This document shows positions 49,849 through 60,400 of a stretch of DNA of 64,000 nucleotides, one piece after another. Location: positions 152,841-216,840 of the forward strand of contig NZ_LMDF01000005.1 in assembly GCF_001425745.1 (NCBI RefSeq). The letters run 5' to 3'. Under the pieces are notes generated by a model that saw only the letters and a list, made by a program, of their open reading frames with translations, made no database searches and was not told the origin of the DNA. Source of the stretch: Caulobacter sp. Root343 (lineage in GTDB: Bacteria; Pseudomonadota; Alphaproteobacteria; Caulobacterales; Caulobacteraceae). Made by a program: the position numbers and the translations under genes. Position 1 is the stretch's first letter, and each line of letters starts with the position of its first letter.

Positions 49849-50652
49849 ATGACCTCCGGGATCGTCGACGGCGTCCACTACGAGCTGCACGGCGGTCCCG
49901 TGGCCGGTCGCGAGGTCGTGCTGCTGTCGTCGGGCCTGGGCGGCTCGGGCGCCTTCTGGGCCCCGCAGATGCAGGCCCTGCTCGAGCATTGGCCGGTGGC
50001 GCTGTACGACCATCGCGGCACCGGCCGCAGCGTTCGGGAACTGCCTTCCGGCCCCTACGCCGTCCAGGACATGGCCGACGACATGGTCAAGGTCATGGAC
50101 GCCCTGGGCCTGGCCAAGGCCCACGTCGTCGGCCACGCGGCGGGCGGCAATGCGGGCCTGGCCCTAGCCCTGTCGCATCCCGACCGCCTCGGCAAGCTGG
50201 TGGTGGTCAACGGCTGGTCGCGGCCCGACCCGCACATCAAGCGCTGCTTCGACACCCGCATCCATCTGCTGAACGACAGCGGGCCGGGCGCCTACGTCCA
50301 CGCCCAGCCGATCTTCCTCTATCCGGCCGACTGGATCTCGCGGAACCACGATCGGCTGATGGCCGAGGAGGCGCACCACGTGGCCGGCTTCCCGCCGCGC
50401 GAGGTGATGCTGGCCCGGATCAACGCCCTCTTGGCCTTCGACGTCGATGCGCGGCTGGAAGAGATCACCCATCGGGTGCTGATCAGCGCCAGCGCCGACG
50501 ACATGCTGGTGCCGGTGAGCTGCTCGCAGCGCATGGCCGGAAGGCTGCCGAACGCGGACCTGCAGGTGGTTCCGTGGGGCGGGCATGGGTTCACCGTCAC
50601 CGATCCCGAGACCTTCAACGAGGGTCTGGTGAAGTTCCTGGAGGGGACGTGA
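49849..50652 (+). CDS. rutD: Aminoacrylate hydrolase, alpha/beta fold
   Basis: A 267-residue alpha/beta-hydrolase-fold protein, four bases after rutC. The nucleophile elbow reads GHAAG (95-99), with Ala97 in place of Ser. E. coli RutD also lacks the Ser there, as I recall. The distal acid and His are present (SADDMLVPV; WGGHGFTVTDP). It is thought to aid aminoacrylate removal. Confidence 0.9.
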   Translation: MTSGIVDGVHYELHGGPVAGREVVLLSSGLGGSGAFWAPQMQALLEHWPVALYDHRGTGRSVRELPSGPYAVQDMADDMVKVMDALGLAKAHVVGHAAGGNAGLALALSHPDRLGKLVVVNGWSRPDPHIKRCFDTRIHLLNDSGPGAYVHAQPIFLYPADWISRNHDRLMAEEAHHVAGFPPREVMLARINALLAFDVDARLEEITHRVLISASADDMLVPVSCSQRMAGRLPNADLQVVPWGGHGFTVTDPETFNEGLVKFLEGT

Positions 50653-50687
50653 CGATCTCTTGCGCCCCCCATTCCATCGCCTTCCTA

Positions 50688-50820
50688 GGCCTTGTGCCTA
50701 GGACCCATGGCGCCGCCAGGCTCGGCGAGGACGGAGCGCTCGGCCGCCGTGGCTGCGCTCCGATCGGCTCAGCGTTCGCCGCCGGCATGGGTCCTCGCCA
50801 CAAGGGCGAGGAAGGCGGGA
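50688..50820. repeat. Family E repeat between rutD and rutA
   Basis: It begins GGCCTTGTGCCTAGGACCCATGG and ends CCATGGGTCCTCGCC...GGCGAGGAAGGCGGG. Same layout as 16098-16245. It fills the 235-base gap before rutA. Confidence 0.78.
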
Positions 50821-50887
50821 TTTTTGCGGCTCTGGATCAGAGCTCTAACCAACAAGAACAACGGCATTAGCCAAAGGAACCCCACCC

Positions 50888-51949
50888 ATGCAGGTCGGCG
50901 TCTTCATTCCCATCGGCAACAACGGCTGGCTCATTTCGGAGAATTCTCCGCAGTACATGCCCAGCTTCGAGCTGAACAAGGAGATCACCCAGAAGGCCGA
51001 GAAGTACGGTTTCGACTTCGCGCTTTCGATGATCAAGCTGCGCGGGTTCGGCGGCAAGACCCAGTTCTGGGAGCACAATCTCGAGAGCTTCACCCTGATG
51101 TCGGGCCTGGCGGCCGTGACCAGCAAGATCAAGATCTTCGCCACCGTCGCCACCCTGACCATCCCGCCGGCCATCGTGGCCCGCATGGCCTCGACCATCG
51201 ACTCGATCGCCCCGGGCCGCTTCGGCATCAACCTGGTGACCGGCTGGCAGAAGGCCGAGTACTCGCAGATGGGCCTGTGGCCGGGCGAGGAGCACTATAC
51301 CGACCGCTACAACTACCTGGCCGAATACACGACCGTGCTGAAGGAGCTGCTGGAGACCGGGGTTTCGGACTTCAAGGGCAAGTACTTCACCATGGACGAC
51401 TGCCGGGTCAGCCCGCACCCCAAGGAGACCAAGCTGATCTGCGCCGGCTCGTCCGACGAAGGCCTGGCTTTCACGGCCCAATATGCCGACTACAGCTTCG
51501 CCCTGGGCAAGGGCGTCAACACCCCGACCGCCTTCGCCGGGGTCAACAAGCGGCTGGAGGCCGCCGCCGAGAAGACCGGCCGCGACGTGCAGTCGTTCCT
51601 GCTGTTCATGATCATCGCCGACGAGACCGACGAAAAGGCCATGGCCAAGTGGCAGTCCTACCGGGCCGGCGCCGACCAGGAGGCCCTGGCCTGGCTGACC
51701 AACCAGGCGGCTCCGAACGCCAAGGCGGGCGCCACGACCAACACCACCCAGCTGGCCGCGCCGGAATCGGCGGTCAACCTGAACATGGGGACGCTGGTGG
51801 GGTCGTATGAGAGCATCGCGAAGATGATGGACGAGATCGCCGCGGTGCCCGGCACGGCCGGCGTGCTGCTGACGTTCGACGACTTCGTGAAGGGGGTCGA
51901 GGACTTCGGGGAGAAGATCCAGCCGCTGATGAAGAGCCGGAAGGCGTAG
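50888..51949 (+). CDS. rutA: Pyrimidine monooxygenase
   Basis: A 353-residue luciferase-like FMN monooxygenase that opens the uracil ring at N3-C4. Blocks include [50 protein letters not shown] and [13 protein letters not shown]. It needs reduced FMN from RutF, not encoded in this window. The ATG has AGGAA before it. It lies last in this operon, whereas E. coli has it first. Confidence 0.95.
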   Translation: MQVGVFIPIGNNGWLISENSPQYMPSFELNKEITQKAEKYGFDFALSMIKLRGFGGKTQFWEHNLESFTLMSGLAAVTSKIKIFATVATLTIPPAIVARMASTIDSIAPGRFGINLVTGWQKAEYSQMGLWPGEEHYTDRYNYLAEYTTVLKELLETGVSDFKGKYFTMDDCRVSPHPKETKLICAGSSDEGLAFTAQYADYSFALGKGVNTPTAFAGVNKRLEAAAEKTGRDVQSFLLFMIIADETDEKAMAKWQSYRAGADQEALAWLTNQAAPNAKAGATTNTTQLAAPESAVNLNMGTLVGSYESIAKMMDEIAAVPGTAGVLLTFDDFVKGVEDFGEKIQPLMKSRKA

Positions 51950-51955
51950 AACCAG

Positions 51956-52067
51956 TCACTTGCCCCCACCTGACCTGCTGCGCAGGTCGTCCGCCCCCGG
52001 AGGGGGCGGAAGGCGCGTCCTTCTTCCCCCTCCGGGGGAGGAGGGCCGAAGGCCCGGAGGGGGCAAG
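51956..52067. repeat. Family A palindromic repeat
   Basis: It starts with ACTTGCCCCCACCTGACC and ends GGAGGGGGCAAGT, both hairpins present. It lies between the convergent rutA and FKBP genes and may serve as a shared transcript-end structure. Confidence 0.85.
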
Positions 52068-52073
52068 TAGCCG

Positions 52074-52577
52074 CTAGTCGACCGCCAGCATCCCCAACAG
52101 CTGCAACCTGAACACCAGCACGCTGTCCGGCGGGATCTCGCCCATGTCGCGCGAGCCGTAGGCCAGGTCGGACGGGATGTAGAGCGTCCACTCGTCGCCG
52201 ACCTTCATCTTCGGCAGGGCCTCCAGCCAGCCCGGGATCAGGCCGTCGGCCGGCATGATCGCCGGCTTGCCGCGCGCGAAGCTCGAGTCGAACACCGTGC
52301 CGTCCAGCAGCTTGCCCTCGTAGTGGACCTTGATGATGTCGCCGAGCTTGGGCGACGGGGCGTCCTTCGCGCCCGAGGTCACGACCTTGTACTGCAGGCC
52401 CGATGGCAGGGTGACGACGCCGGGGGCCTTGGCGTTCTTCTCCAGGAAGGCCTTGCCGGCGAGCGCGGCGGCCGAGGGGCCGGCGTTCAGCTGCGGCGGG
52501 GCGGACGGCTGCACCTGCGCGTGGGCGGCGCCGGCGGCCATGGCGGCGGCGAGGACGAGAGGAGCGAAGAAGCGCAT
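52074..52577 (-). CDS. FKBP-type peptidyl-prolyl isomerase, exported
   Basis: A 167-residue protein: signal peptide 1-21 (ending AAHAQ), a short linker, and one FKBP domain (about 65-165) with VHYEGKLLDGTVFDSSFARG, IPGWLEALPKMKVG and SDLAYGSR. It assists folding of envelope proteins. I chose the ATG at 52577. A TTG at 52589 is possible, and both have weak ribosome sites. Confidence 0.92.
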   Translation of the reverse strand: MRFFAPLVLAAAMAAGAAHAQVQPSAPPQLNAGPSAAALAGKAFLEKNAKAPGVVTLPSGLQYKVVTSGAKDAPSPKLGDIIKVHYEGKLLDGTVFDSSFARGKPAIMPADGLIPGWLEALPKMKVGDEWTLYIPSDLAYGSRDMGEIPPDSVLVFRLQLLGMLAVD

Positions 52578-52685
52578 GGGGTCTTTCAAGGTTCGATTCC
52601 GGTGGCGGCACCGTAGCGATCCTTGAGCCGAACTTCGCGGCGAAATTTGGGGGAGAGATGCTCCCCCGCATCGCGAGGGAGGATC

Positions 52686-54035
52686 CTACTTCTTCCCCGG
52701 TTCCAGATACCGCGCCGCGAAGTCCAGGAAGGACGGCCAGTTCGGGCCGGGCGTGTGGCCGCCCTCGTGCTGGCGGAAGGCCAGGTCGCCGTCGGCGATC
52801 AAGGTCAGGGGCGCGGGGAAGGTCGTGGCGCCCAGGTCCTTGGCCCCCAGCAGCCGGTAGACCGGCCCGGCCGCCACAGCGGCCATGAACATGCCGCGCG
52901 GGTCGCACCAGGCGTCGGCCTCGTCGTTGCCGACGCTGATGAACAGCGGCCGGGGCGCGACCAGGGCGATCAGCTCGTGGGCGTCGACGGGCAGGTCGTC
53001 GGCGGTCAGCGGGCCGGCGTATTTGAGGAAGTTGCCGGCCATCCAGTGGTGCTCGCCCTCGGCGGCCAGGTTCTCGACCTGCTCGCCGCGCCGGCGCCGG
53101 TGCAGCTTGGCGCCGCCTTCGCCGGACGAGGCGATCAGGCCAACCGCCAGGCGCGGCTCGTAGGCCATGGCCAGCAGCGCGCCCTTGCCGTAGCGCGACA
53201 GGCCCTCGATCCCGACCCGTTTTGGATCGATGGCCGGGTCGGTCTCGAAATAGTCGAGCGCCCGACTGGCGCCCCAGGCCCAGGCGCGCAGGGCGCCCCA
53301 GTCGTCGGGCCGGCGCGGCTTGCCCCGATTGGCCAGGCCGATGATCCCTTGGTTCAGCTTGGCCGGGTCGTCGGCCTGGACGCTGGTCGGGTCGAGGATG
53401 GCGTAGCCCCAGCCTCGGGCGATGACGAGATCCCTCCAGTCGGGTCCGGCCGGCGCCGGGCGGCCCCACGGCGAGCCATCGGGGAAGCCGAACTCCAGGA
53501 TCAGCGGGGCGCCGGTCTTGGCTTCGGGGGTCACGACCAGCAGGTCGAGGCTGACCTTGATCGACGGCGCCCTGCTGTTGTCGGCCTGGCCCGCCAGCCG
53601 CTTCTCGATGACCGGCACGCCGGCCCGGACCGCGTGGGTCTCCTTGACCACCCGCCAGGTGATCTTCGGCGCGTGGCGCGGGACCCGGCCGTGCTCCTCG
53701 GAGGCATAGGCCTCGACGATCTGCGGCCGGCGGAGCTTCCACCAGGCCTCGGCGTCGGCGACCGGGCGGCCGTCGGGGAAGCTCAGCGGATCGGGCAGCA
53801 GGCTGAACGGCCCGGCCTTGGCCTCGTCGTAGTTCACGATGCGGGGCGCGGCCTTGTTGTAGCTGACGCCGGGGCGCAGGGGCTTGTCGATGCCCAGGCT
53901 CTTGAGCATCCGCGCATGCTCGGCCCGGCCGGCGGCGACGTCGCGCTGCGGCAGCTGGGCGTGGGCGGCGGGCGCGAGGAGCGCGAGGAGCGCGAGGGCG
54001 AGGGACAGGGGGAGGAAGGATCTGCCAACCATCAT
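52686..54035 (-). CDS. CE15-like glucuronoyl esterase/alpha-beta hydrolase
   Basis: A 449-residue secreted hydrolase with a signal peptide at 1-27. The nucleophile block GLSRYGKGALLAM contains S280, the GxSRxGK pattern of CE15 glucuronoyl esterases. DAWCDPRGMF is the substrate pocket block and HEGGHTPGPNW holds the catalytic His near the C-terminus. These enzymes cut ester bonds between glucuronoxylan and lignin. The neighbouring GH43 and GH10 genes support a xylan role. Confidence 0.85.
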   Translation of the reverse strand: MMVGRSFLPLSLALALLALLAPAAHAQLPQRDVAAGRAEHARMLKSLGIDKPLRPGVSYNKAAPRIVNYDEAKAGPFSLLPDPLSFPDGRPVADAEAWWKLRRPQIVEAYASEEHGRVPRHAPKITWRVVKETHAVRAGVPVIEKRLAGQADNSRAPSIKVSLDLLVVTPEAKTGAPLILEFGFPDGSPWGRPAPAGPDWRDLVIARGWGYAILDPTSVQADDPAKLNQGIIGLANRGKPRRPDDWGALRAWAWGASRALDYFETDPAIDPKRVGIEGLSRYGKGALLAMAYEPRLAVGLIASSGEGGAKLHRRRRGEQVENLAAEGEHHWMAGNFLKYAGPLTADDLPVDAHELIALVAPRPLFISVGNDEADAWCDPRGMFMAAVAAGPVYRLLGAKDLGATTFPAPLTLIADGDLAFRQHEGGHTPGPNWPSFLDFAARYLEPGKK

Positions 54036-54047
54036 CTAATCTCCAAG

Positions 54048-54188
54048 TCTCCTCCCCCTCTGGGGGAGGGGGACCGCCGAAGGCGGTGGAGGGGCCCTGG
54101 GCGGCGGTCAACGCACGACCGCTTCGCGGACCCCCTCCGTCTCGATGCGTATTCGCATCGAGCCACCTCCCCCTAATGGGGAGGAGAG
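54048..54188. repeat. Family B palindromic repeat
   Basis: CTCCTCCCCCTCTGGGGGAGG, the ACCGCC/GGCGGT palindrome, the CCGCTTCGCGGAC element, a GCGTATTCGC palindrome, and CCTCCCCCTAATGGGGAGGAG. It is the reverse complement of the units at 39474-39779. Confidence 0.88.
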
Positions 54189-54189
54189 A

Positions 54190-55881
54190 TCATTGCTCCG
54201 CCCCGTGCGCATACACGCCCAGCATGGTCCCGACGAAGCCGCCGGCGACCTTGGTGCTCAGGGTGGTCCCGTCCGCGCCGGCCTTCAAGGTCTCCCACCT
54301 GCCCGGCGCCGTGCCGTAGGCGAAGTCCAGGGTCCCGGCCTTGACGATGATCTTCAGGTTCAGGCCCTGGCCGGATTTGAGGGAAATCGGCCTTTCGGCC
54401 ACCACCACGCCATCGACGGGATCCTTGTAGCCCGACCGCTTCTCGACCCGCACCAGGGTCTTGCCGCCGTCGCGGACCAGGCCGACGAACCAGTAGAAGT
54501 CGTCGTTCTGCACGGCCACCAGCCCGGCCTTGTCGCCGTCGGCCGCGGGCGTGAAGCGCATCGTCGTGGAGACCGTGGCGTTCATGTGCTGCTGGCGACG
54601 GGCCCAGATCGAGGGCTGGTCGTTGTGGCCCAGCCGCGCCGAGCGCGCCTCCAGGTTCAGCGTGCCGCCCTTCACCGACCACCAGCGCGTCGCGGGGATG
54701 CGCATGGTCATCCAGCTCTTGGGCAGCTCGGGTCCGGCGAAGGTCTCGGCGACCTTGAACGGGCCCGAATTCGGCTCGCCCTTGGAAGGCGGCAGCTTCG
54801 GCGCGGTCGCCGCATAGGGAATGGTCTTGCCGTTCTCCAGGATGATCGGCCAGCCGTCCTTCCATTCGACCGGCAGCAGGAAGGTCTCGCGGCCGGTGTT
54901 GTAGAGGTCGTCGCCATAGGGGCGCACGGCCAGGAAGGTCGCCCACCACTTGCCGTCGGGCGTGTCCACGAGGTCGGCGTGACCGGCCGAGGTGATCGGC
55001 AGCGGCCGGTCCTTGGGCAGGCCGCGCTGGGTCAGGATCGGATTGTCCGTATACGGAACATATGGTCCGGTGACCGCCTTCGATCGCAGCACCACCTGGC
55101 TGTGGCCCTCGGCCGTGCCGCCCTCCGCGGCGACCAGATAGTACCAGCCGTCCTTCTTCAGGATGTGCGGGCCTTCGGGCCAGATCGGCTTGGCGGCCGG
55201 GTTAACGCCCTTGTCCAGCAGCACGGTGCGCGGGCCGATCGTCTTCTGGGCCTTCTGGTCGTATTCCTGGATCCAGATGGCGCGGTGGCCCTGGTATTCG
55301 GGCTTTCCGGGCGGGTTGTCGTTGTTGACGATCCAAGCGCGGCCGTCCCCCTCCCCGCCCTCGTCGAAGAAGATCGAGGCGTCGATGCCGCCGACCTGCG
55401 GCAGCCACACCGGGTCCGACCACGGGCCCTTGGGATCCTTGGCGGTGATCAGGAAGTTGCCGCCGCAGTCGACGCAGGTGTTGAGGATGTAGAACAGGCC
55501 GTCGTGGAAATCGATCGCCGGCGCGAACACGGCCCGCGACAGGCCCAGCCGCTTGAAGTCCAGCATGCCCGGCCGGTCCAGGGCGTTGCCGATCTGGGTC
55601 CAGTGGACGAGGTCGGTCGAGTGGAAGATCGGCAGGCCCGGGAACCAGGCGAAGGTCGAATTGACCAGGTAGTAGTCCTTGCCGACCCGGGTGACGCTGG
55701 GGTCGGGATGGAAGCCCTGCAGGATCGGATTGCGATACTGGCCCGGCCCGACCTTGACCGCGTCGGAGGGGTCGGAGCCCTGGTAGACGAAGTTGCTGAA
55801 CGCGGCGGTTTGAGGGGCGGCGTTCGCGGCCAGGGGGGCTGTGGTCGCCATCAGCGCCAGGCTCAGCACGGTACGGATCAT
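54190..55881 (-). CDS. GH43 family glycoside hydrolase (xylosidase/arabinofuranosidase-like)
   Basis: A 563-residue exported enzyme: signal peptide 1-22, five-bladed beta-propeller catalytic domain (about 45-345), and C-terminal beta-sandwich (about 365-560). The catalytic triad is visible: D60 in FHPDPS (base), D168 in GIDASI (pKa modulator) and E236 in WPEGPH (acid). It acts on xylose or arabinose side chains or xylo-oligosaccharides. The ATG at 55881 has GGGAG 8 bases upstream. Xylan locus. Confidence 0.92.
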   Translation of the reverse strand: MIRTVLSLALMATTAPLAANAAPQTAAFSNFVYQGSDPSDAVKVGPGQYRNPILQGFHPDPSVTRVGKDYYLVNSTFAWFPGLPIFHSTDLVHWTQIGNALDRPGMLDFKRLGLSRAVFAPAIDFHDGLFYILNTCVDCGGNFLITAKDPKGPWSDPVWLPQVGGIDASIFFDEGGEGDGRAWIVNNDNPPGKPEYQGHRAIWIQEYDQKAQKTIGPRTVLLDKGVNPAAKPIWPEGPHILKKDGWYYLVAAEGGTAEGHSQVVLRSKAVTGPYVPYTDNPILTQRGLPKDRPLPITSAGHADLVDTPDGKWWATFLAVRPYGDDLYNTGRETFLLPVEWKDGWPIILENGKTIPYAATAPKLPPSKGEPNSGPFKVAETFAGPELPKSWMTMRIPATRWWSVKGGTLNLEARSARLGHNDQPSIWARRQQHMNATVSTTMRFTPAADGDKAGLVAVQNDDFYWFVGLVRDGGKTLVRVEKRSGYKDPVDGVVVAERPISLKSGQGLNLKIIVKAGTLDFAYGTAPGRWETLKAGADGTTLSTKVAGGFVGTMLGVYAHGAEQ

Positions 55882-55899
55882 CACCAAACTCCCTAAACC

Positions 55900-56008
55900 C
55901 CGACCTTCCCGGCGAAGGCCGGGACCCAGATTCAGCCTGAGCCTTGGTCGGTCCTGACACTCACAACCTGACGATCTGGGCCCCGGCGTTCGCCGGGGAG
56001 ATCGGATG
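55900..56008. repeat. Family F repeat between GH10 and GH43
   Basis: CGACCTTCCCGGCGAAGGCC (from 55902) and CCCGGCGTTCGCCGGGGAGAT (to 56003) are inverted, as at 49296-49432. A direct CCCAGAT/GATCTGGG pair is inside. Confidence 0.8.
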
Positions 56009-56046
56009 ATTTTGAAAGGCGTCGATCACGACGTCTTTCCTTTTCC

Positions 56047-56090
56047 TGTCATCCCGGCTCTTCGCGCTACGCGCTACGGCCGGGATGACA
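56047..56090. repeat. Family D palindromic repeat (short form)
   Basis: TGTCATCCCGGC at 56047 and GGCCGGGATGACA ending at 56090, with GCGCTACGCGCTA inside. It lies just past the GH10 stop. Confidence 0.85.
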
Positions 56091-56106
56091 CGGGTGTTTG
56101 GAATCG

Positions 56107-57237
56107 CTACCGCGCCGGCGCCGCTCGCAGCGCCGCCGCCACCGCTTCGCGCAGCGGCTTGGGCTTGTAGTTGTCGTCGTACAGGGTCGGGCGCTTGGGG
56201 GCCTTGTCCTGGCGCAGCCACTGGTTCTGCAGCCACGAATACTTGTCGACCATGCCCCAGGCCAGCATCTCCTTGGTCTGGCGGTAGCTGAGCATCTGGT
56301 CGAGGAAGGCCTTGGCGTAGGCGGCGACCTCGGCGTCGCGTGGGCCGAAGGCGGCGGGCAGGCCCTTGTCGTGGACGTCGAACTCGGTGACCAGCAGGTC
56401 GTAGCCCATGCCGGTGACCTCATCGAGGAAAGCGGTCCATTGCTTGGTCTGCGGCTTGCCGAAGCCGGTGAAGCTGTCGGCGTTTTCCGCCCCGATGTGG
56501 CTCTGGACGCCCAGGGCGTCGACCGGCGTCCCGCGCTTCTTGAAGCCTTCGAGCAGCTTCAGCACCCCGGCCCGATGCTGCTCGTTGCCGACCTCCTGGC
56601 TCATATAGTCGTTGTAGACCAGCCGGGCCTTGGGAGCGGCCTCGCGGGCCACGTGGAAGGCCAGGTCCAGCACCGGCTCCTTGCCCATGGCGTCGGAGAA
56701 GACCGTGTCGCGGATCGAGCCGTCCTTGGGGTCGACCGTCTCGTTGACCACGTCCCACGAGATCATCTGCGGGTAGCGCTTGCACAGGGTCTGGATGTGC
56801 TCGCTCACCATTTTCGCGGCCGCCGCGGCGGGCCTGGGGCCGAAGTCGTAGGTCTTCACCCAGGCCGGGAACCACTGCGGGTGGTGCCACAGCAGGGTGT
56901 GGCCGCGCAGGGCTTGGCCGTTGGCCTTGGCGAAGTCGGCGATGCGGTCGGCGCGCTCGAAGTCGAAGCTGTCCGGCCCCTTGGCGCGGACGACGTACCA
57001 TTTGAGTTCGTTCTCGGGGACCAGCAGGCCGCACTCGCGGGCCAGGATCTCGCGGTACTTGGGATCCTCGAACGAGCCGGTCAGGGCGCCCTTCGGCCCG
57101 GCCCCGACGGCGCTGCCGAAATAGAGGCCCTTGGCCTTGGCCAGGTCGCGCAGGGCGGGGCCTTCGGCGGCGAACGCCGGGCCGGCGAAGGTCGCCGCCG
57201 CGCCTAGGGCCAGGAGATCTCTGCGGGAGGGACGCAT
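56107..57237 (-). CDS. GH10 endo-1,4-beta-xylanase, Tat-type signal
   Basis: A 376-residue TIM-barrel xylanase with a twin-arginine signal SRRDLLALG (R5-R6). Catalytic acid E166 is in WDVVNET and nucleophile E285 in VTEFDVHD. RGHTLLWHHPQWFP is the substrate cleft. It cuts the xylan backbone. The ATG at 57237 has GGAG upstream. Probably co-regulated with the receptor gene 164 bases upstream. Confidence 0.95.
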   Translation of the reverse strand: MRPSRRDLLALGAAATFAGPAFAAEGPALRDLAKAKGLYFGSAVGAGPKGALTGSFEDPKYREILARECGLLVPENELKWYVVRAKGPDSFDFERADRIADFAKANGQALRGHTLLWHHPQWFPAWVKTYDFGPRPAAAAAKMVSEHIQTLCKRYPQMISWDVVNETVDPKDGSIRDTVFSDAMGKEPVLDLAFHVAREAAPKARLVYNDYMSQEVGNEQHRAGVLKLLEGFKKRGTPVDALGVQSHIGAENADSFTGFGKPQTKQWTAFLDEVTGMGYDLLVTEFDVHDKGLPAAFGPRDAEVAAYAKAFLDQMLSYRQTKEMLAWGMVDKYSWLQNQWLRQDKAPKRPTLYDDNYKPKPLREAVAAALRAAPAR

Positions 57238-57400
57238 ACTCGGGCTCCAAGAAAACGCGCACCGTCTTGGAGGAACGGTGCGCGCCAAGATTGGCAGGCG
57301 TATCGAGCCTCGCCGTTCCGAGCCTGGAGGCCGGGGACCGGCGAAACCCATCCGGAGCCGCCGGCCCGAGCGAGAAGCCCGGACCGACGATCCACGGATC

Positions 57401-60400
57401 CTAGAAGCTGGCGCGCAGCACCACCGTGTAGCGGCGGTCGGCCATGAACCAAGAGCGGCCGGTCTTCAGCAGGTCGTCGTTCAGGACCTGCGTCGTCCGG
57501 GTGGTTTCGTTCAGCAGGTTCACGCCCTGCACGCCGACCTTCACCTTGTCGTTGACCGTGTAGAACAGCGAGCCGTCCAGCTGGCCGGTCGCCTCGTTCA
57601 TGATCGGCGCGTAGGGGATGATCACGTCGCGGACGGTGAGCAGGAAGTCCGAGCGCCAGTTGTAGGCCAGGCGCGCCGAGACTTTGCCCTTCTCGTAGAT
57701 AACCGCGAAGTTGGCGTTGTACTTCGACAGGCCCTGCAGCGGCAGCTTGGCGGTGTTGACCGTGGTGACGCGGCCGGCGGCCACGTCGGGGTCGGTCGCC
57801 GACAGCGTGCTTTGCGGCACGCCCTTGCTGTCGATGTAGCTGAAGTTGGCGTTGATGCCGAGGCCGTCGAAGGGCTTGGGCAGGAAGTCGTAGAACTGCT
57901 GGTAGCCGACTTCGAAGCCCTTGACCTTGGCCTTCTGGTCCGAGTTGCCCGGCGTGGTCACCAGCACGTCGAACGTGGCGCCGTTGTTGGTGAACGGCAC
58001 GCGCGCGGTCGTGTTGGTCGCGACGTCGGTCAGCTCCTTGTAGAAGGCCGCGACGGTCAGCGAGCCGACCGGCGCGAAGTACCATTCCACCGAGGCGTCG
58101 ACGTTCTTGGATTGGGTCGGCTTCAGGAAGGGATTGCCGACCGTGACATTGCCCGACGGCTGACCGTTGGTGATGCCGTCAGGGTTCGTGTTCAGCGCCA
58201 GGCTGTAGTAGTTGCGGGTCAGGCCGATGTCCGGCGGCGTGATCGTCTTGGACAGGCCGAAGCGATACTGCACGCCGTGCGGGGCCATGATCTTCAGGTT
58301 GAAGCTGGGCAGCCAGTACTCGAACGAGGCCTTGGCGGTGGTCGGCACGGTGGCGCCGTTCTGCCAGTTCCGCGCCGCGGCGCGGACTTGCGGCGACAGA
58401 CCGCAGAACGACGAGGCGACGAACGGCTGCTTCGGATCCGGCAGGGCCTGCCAGTCGGTGAAGGCCTTGGTGCAATCGGCGTCGGTCGACAGGCTGGTCG
58501 AGATCGGGAACGCCAGGAAGCCGCTCGCCTCGCGGTCGGTCTTGGTATAGCGCAGGCCGATATTGCCGCTGATGCGCAGGTCGTTCAGGTCGCCCTTGAA
58601 GCGCGCCATCAGATAGGCGGACTTGGTCTTCTCGTTGACCGGGTTGATTTCCTGCGGACGGAACGGTGTGCCGGCGGTGACGCCGCAACGCTGCGCCAGC
58701 GGCACCCAGTTCTGCGGGCAGCCGCCCGACAGGCGGTCACGCCACTCGTCGCCGACCGCCATCGCGAACTGCGACACGGCCCCGTAGTTGTCGACCAGGT
58801 TCTGCGAGAAGAACATCCGCGGTTCCGAGCCGGTCGGAACGCCGGTCTTGCCGCGCAGGAAGTTGTCGAAGGCGTAGGTCTCGGTCACGCGCGCGCTGGT
58901 TTCGCCGCCCGAGGTGTTGGGGTTGCCGTTGATCGGGTCGTCGAACCACACCGGGCCGCCGCTGCCCCAGATTTCCGAGACCACGCCCCAGTTGTAGGCC
59001 GAGAAACGGGTGGTCTGGTCACGTTCCGACCAACGCACGCCGGCCTTGACGGAGTCGAACCAGGTGTCGTCGTTGAACTTGTATTCGACGTCGAACTTGA
59101 CCGCGTCTTCCGTGCCTTCCGACCGCTCGATGTGGTCCATCGCCGAGCGCCAGAAGTTGTTGTACGGGTCGCTGAGGCTGCTGTGCGTCCCTCGGGTGTA
59201 GGACGGGCAGTTGTTGTTGAACGGGGCGCAGTTCGACACCGTCGTGCCGTTGGACGGCGCGGTGAACTTCACGTCCGGCAGGTCGTTGCCGTGCAGGGTG
59301 ATGGCGGCGTTCTGGAACGTCGAACCCCACAGGCCCATGCTGATGGCGTTGGCCTTGGAGTCGACGTGCTGGGCGTCGAACAGGAAGCCCCAGTGCTCGT
59401 TCGGCGTCCATTTGAAGTTGAAGCCGTAGTCGGTCGTGATGTTGGTGTTGTCTTCGTCGCGACGGACGTTGTTCGACTGCAGGCCGTCGATCGGCGTGCG
59501 CGGATCGCTGCCCTGCTGGTCGGCGCGCCAGCCGGTGGTGCCGGTGATCACGCCGTTGGTGAAGACGCCGCTCTCGTCGAAGGTGAAGCTGGTGCCGGCC
59601 GCCGGACGCGAGTCGCCATTGCCGGCGACGTTGTCGGTGGCGATTTCGATCGCGTGCTCGGTCCACTTGGTGGTCGATTCCGAGCGCAGGTACTGGAACG
59701 CGGCCTGCATCGTGCCGTCGGTGCTCTTCCACTGCACCGCCGCGGCGCGGCCTTCGCGCTTGCGGTCGCTTTCGGTGGAGCGGAACGCCGCGCCGCGCGG
59801 GAACCAGACGCCCTTGCCGGTGGCGCAGGTGGCGACGGCGACGCCCAGATTGGTGCGGCAGCCGAAGTTCGACACCTGGATGGCGTCGCTGCGGGTCGAC
59901 AGCTTCGAGTTCACGAAGCTGGCCAGCACGCCGACCTCGCCGATCGCGGTGTCGAAGCGGTCGCTGAACAGGACCGAATAGGTCGGCTGCCACTTCTTCG
60001 ACAGATCGCCGTAGCTGTCTTCGACCGACAGCGACACGATGCGCTTCTTGCTGTCGAACGGCAGGCGCGTGCGCAGGTTCACCGTGCCCGAGATGCCGCC
60101 TTCGATCAGGTCGGCCGAGGGGCTCTTGAACACGTCCACGCCGCCCATCAGCTCGGACGGAACGTCGGCGAAGCTGAGGATACGGCCGTTGTTGGCGGTG
60201 AAGGTGTCGCGGCCGTTCAGTTCCGAACGGACGAAGTTCAGGCCGCGGACGACCACGCCCGAGCCTTCGACCGAGAAGTGGTCGGGGTCGACGCCGGCGG
60301 CGAAACGGTTGATGGCCACGCCCGGCACGCGCGACAGCGCTTCGGTGACCGAGCGGTCCGGCAGGGCGCCGATGTCTTCGGCGGTGATCGAGTCGCCGAT

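Noticed and set aside
51658..54111. 817-codon minus-strand frame spanning rutA, FKBP and CE15
   Set aside because: It crosses repeats and overlaps three well-supported genes in other frames. Its composition is R/P/A-rich.
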